From Ignavibacteria bacterium (GTDB lineage: Bacteria; Bacteroidota; Ignavibacteria; Tepidaquicellales; OLB5), in the NCBI GenBank assembly GCA_027492415.1, contig JAPUEV010000310.1, forward strand, positions 1 to 6,716: a stretch of 6,716 nt of DNA. The letters are read 5' to 3'. The notes beneath the pieces are model-generated. The model made no database searches. It had not been told where the DNA came from and worked only from the letters and a program-made list of their open reading frames with translations. This document shows, one piece after another, positions 5,896 to 6,716 of the stretch. Position numbers and translations under genes: made by a program. Positions within the stretch are counted from its first letter, which is position 1. The number at the start of each line of letters is the position of its first letter.

Positions 5896-6716
5896 AACTG
5901 AGTCTGCAGATAAGAAAGAATCTCAGGTAACATCATTTATGCTTTACCTCGAGCTTGAAAGATCTCTCTCACCCAATACGATCCAGTCATACCGTTTCGA
6001 TCTTGATAAATTCATCAATTTCCTTGATAGCCATAATGTACAGGGATTCGAAGATGTTGGTGAAGCTGATATTGAAAAATTCCTTGCGCAGTTAAAAAAG
6101 GAATTAAAAGCATCATCAACTGCAAGAATGCTTTCAACCTTAAGGCAGCTGTTTGAATTCCTGATGGATTCAAAAAAATATGATATAAAGCTTAATCCGC
6201 TGGAATTTTTTGACTCACCGAAGCTTGGCAGAAAACTGCCTGAAATTTTAACAGTTGAAGAAATTGATAAAATACTCAGCCAGCCGGATATAAATACACC
6301 GCTCGGACTGCGTGATAAAACAATACTGGAATTAATGTATGCCTGCGGCTTAAGGGTAAGCGAGGTATTGACTATAAAGACATCGAATATTTTATTTCTT
6401 GATGAAGTTGTGAGGGTTATAGGGAAAGGCTCGAAAGAACGTATTGTTCCTGCCGCCGCATCATCACTTGAATGGGTTAAGCTGTACATAGATAAATCCA
6501 GAAGTACACTTGCTAAACCTTATTCAGAAGATTACCTGTTCCTTAACTGGAGGGGGAGGAAGCTCTCAAGAATGGCTATTTGGGATATCATCAGTAAATA
6601 CTCAAAGCTTGCAAAGATACAGAAGAAGATACATCCGCATATACTCAGACATTCATTTGCCACACATTTGCTTGAAGGCGGCGCAGACCTGCGCTCCATA
6701 CAGGAAATGCTGGGGC
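5885..6716 (+). CDS. xerD: XerD-type tyrosine recombinase (3' end cut by window edge)
   Basis: The partial product covers about 277 residues. The N-terminal SAM-like DNA-binding domain starts with FMLYLELERSLSPNTIQSYR (residues 19-38). The catalytic domain follows from about residue 115 (LPEILTVEEIDKIL). Catalytic residues by family alignment are R157 in GLRVSE, K181 in GKGSKER, and H252 and R255 in HPHILRH. The fragment ends at EMLG, just before the second conserved histidine and the nucleophilic tyrosine. FFDSPKLGRKLPEIL and LGLRDKTILELMYACGLRVSE resemble XerD more than XerC. XerC/XerD resolve chromosome dimers at dif with FtsK. No dif-like site was identified here. ATGs at 5876, 5882 and 5885 are in frame; 5882 or 5885 gives the usual short leader, while ATG 5939 would cut into the domain. 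All the upstream starts overlap the PgpH-type gene, so translational coupling is likely. A related integrase cannot be fully excluded. Confidence 0.92.
   Translation, partial: MKIRTESADKKESQVTSFMLYLELERSLSPNTIQSYRFDLDKFINFLDSHNVQGFEDVGEADIEKFLAQLKKELKASSTARMLSTLRQLFEFLMDSKKYDIKLNPLEFFDSPKLGRKLPEILTVEEIDKILSQPDINTPLGLRDKTILELMYACGLRVSEVLTIKTSNILFLDEVVRVIGKGSKERIVPAAASSLEWVKLYIDKSRSTLAKPYSEDYLFLNWRGRKLSRMAIWDIISKYSKLAKIQKKIHPHILRHSFATHLLEGGADLRSIQEMLG

Noticed and set aside
5944..6489. Long (181-codon) minus-strand open frame
   Set aside because: It lies antisense to the xerD-like gene, whose + frame shows an ordered set of recombinase motifs. The serine-rich minus-strand product looks like an antisense shadow.
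1..6716. Frequent AAGCTT hexamers through the window
   Set aside because: Most fall in frame as Lys-Leu codon pairs in coding sequence and show no regular spacing, so they reflect codon use rather than a repeat system.

Overview
The window is an AT-rich bacterial chromosome segment of ordinary gene density. It holds four complete protein genes and two cut by the window edges. No RNA genes, CRISPR array, insertion sequence or prophage genes were seen. Protein sequence character, weak or absent Shine-Dalgarno sequences, a TTG start, and the pairing of a Kup transporter with a 7TM-HD (PgpH-type) phosphodiesterase suggest a member of the Bacteroidota/Ignavibacteriota/Chlorobi group. This is an impression from reading, not a database result.

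Left part (1-1019, + strand): the 3' portion of a PIG-L/LmbE-type zinc deacetylase is joined by an ATGA stop/start overlap to a small HExxH metallopeptidase-like protein. Middle (1022-2932, - strand): a Kup-family potassium transporter lies tail to tail with the metallopeptidase, with only 2 bp between the stop codons. Its reading frame extends well upstream of the first conventional start codon (TTG at 2728) and includes the conserved first membrane segment, yet that extension contains no ATG, GTG or TTG. The best start by homology is an ATA codon at 2930-2932. About 310 bp of very AT-rich non-coding DNA follow, carrying divergent promoters.

Right part (3243-6716, + strand): a 100-residue protein of unknown function is followed by a full-length 7TM-HD phosphodiesterase of the PgpH family. 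That gene overlaps the start of a XerD-type tyrosine recombinase, which runs off the right edge just before its last two catalytic residues.

The most coherent biological theme is potassium and cyclic di-AMP. PgpH-type proteins hydrolyse c-di-AMP, and Kup-type potassium importers are known c-di-AMP-controlled proteins in other bacteria. Here the two genes are separated by only one small orphan gene, which sits divergently from kup. Whether that reflects a functional unit is inference. Nothing in the window is clearly a new system; the kup start anomaly is the observation most worth checking.
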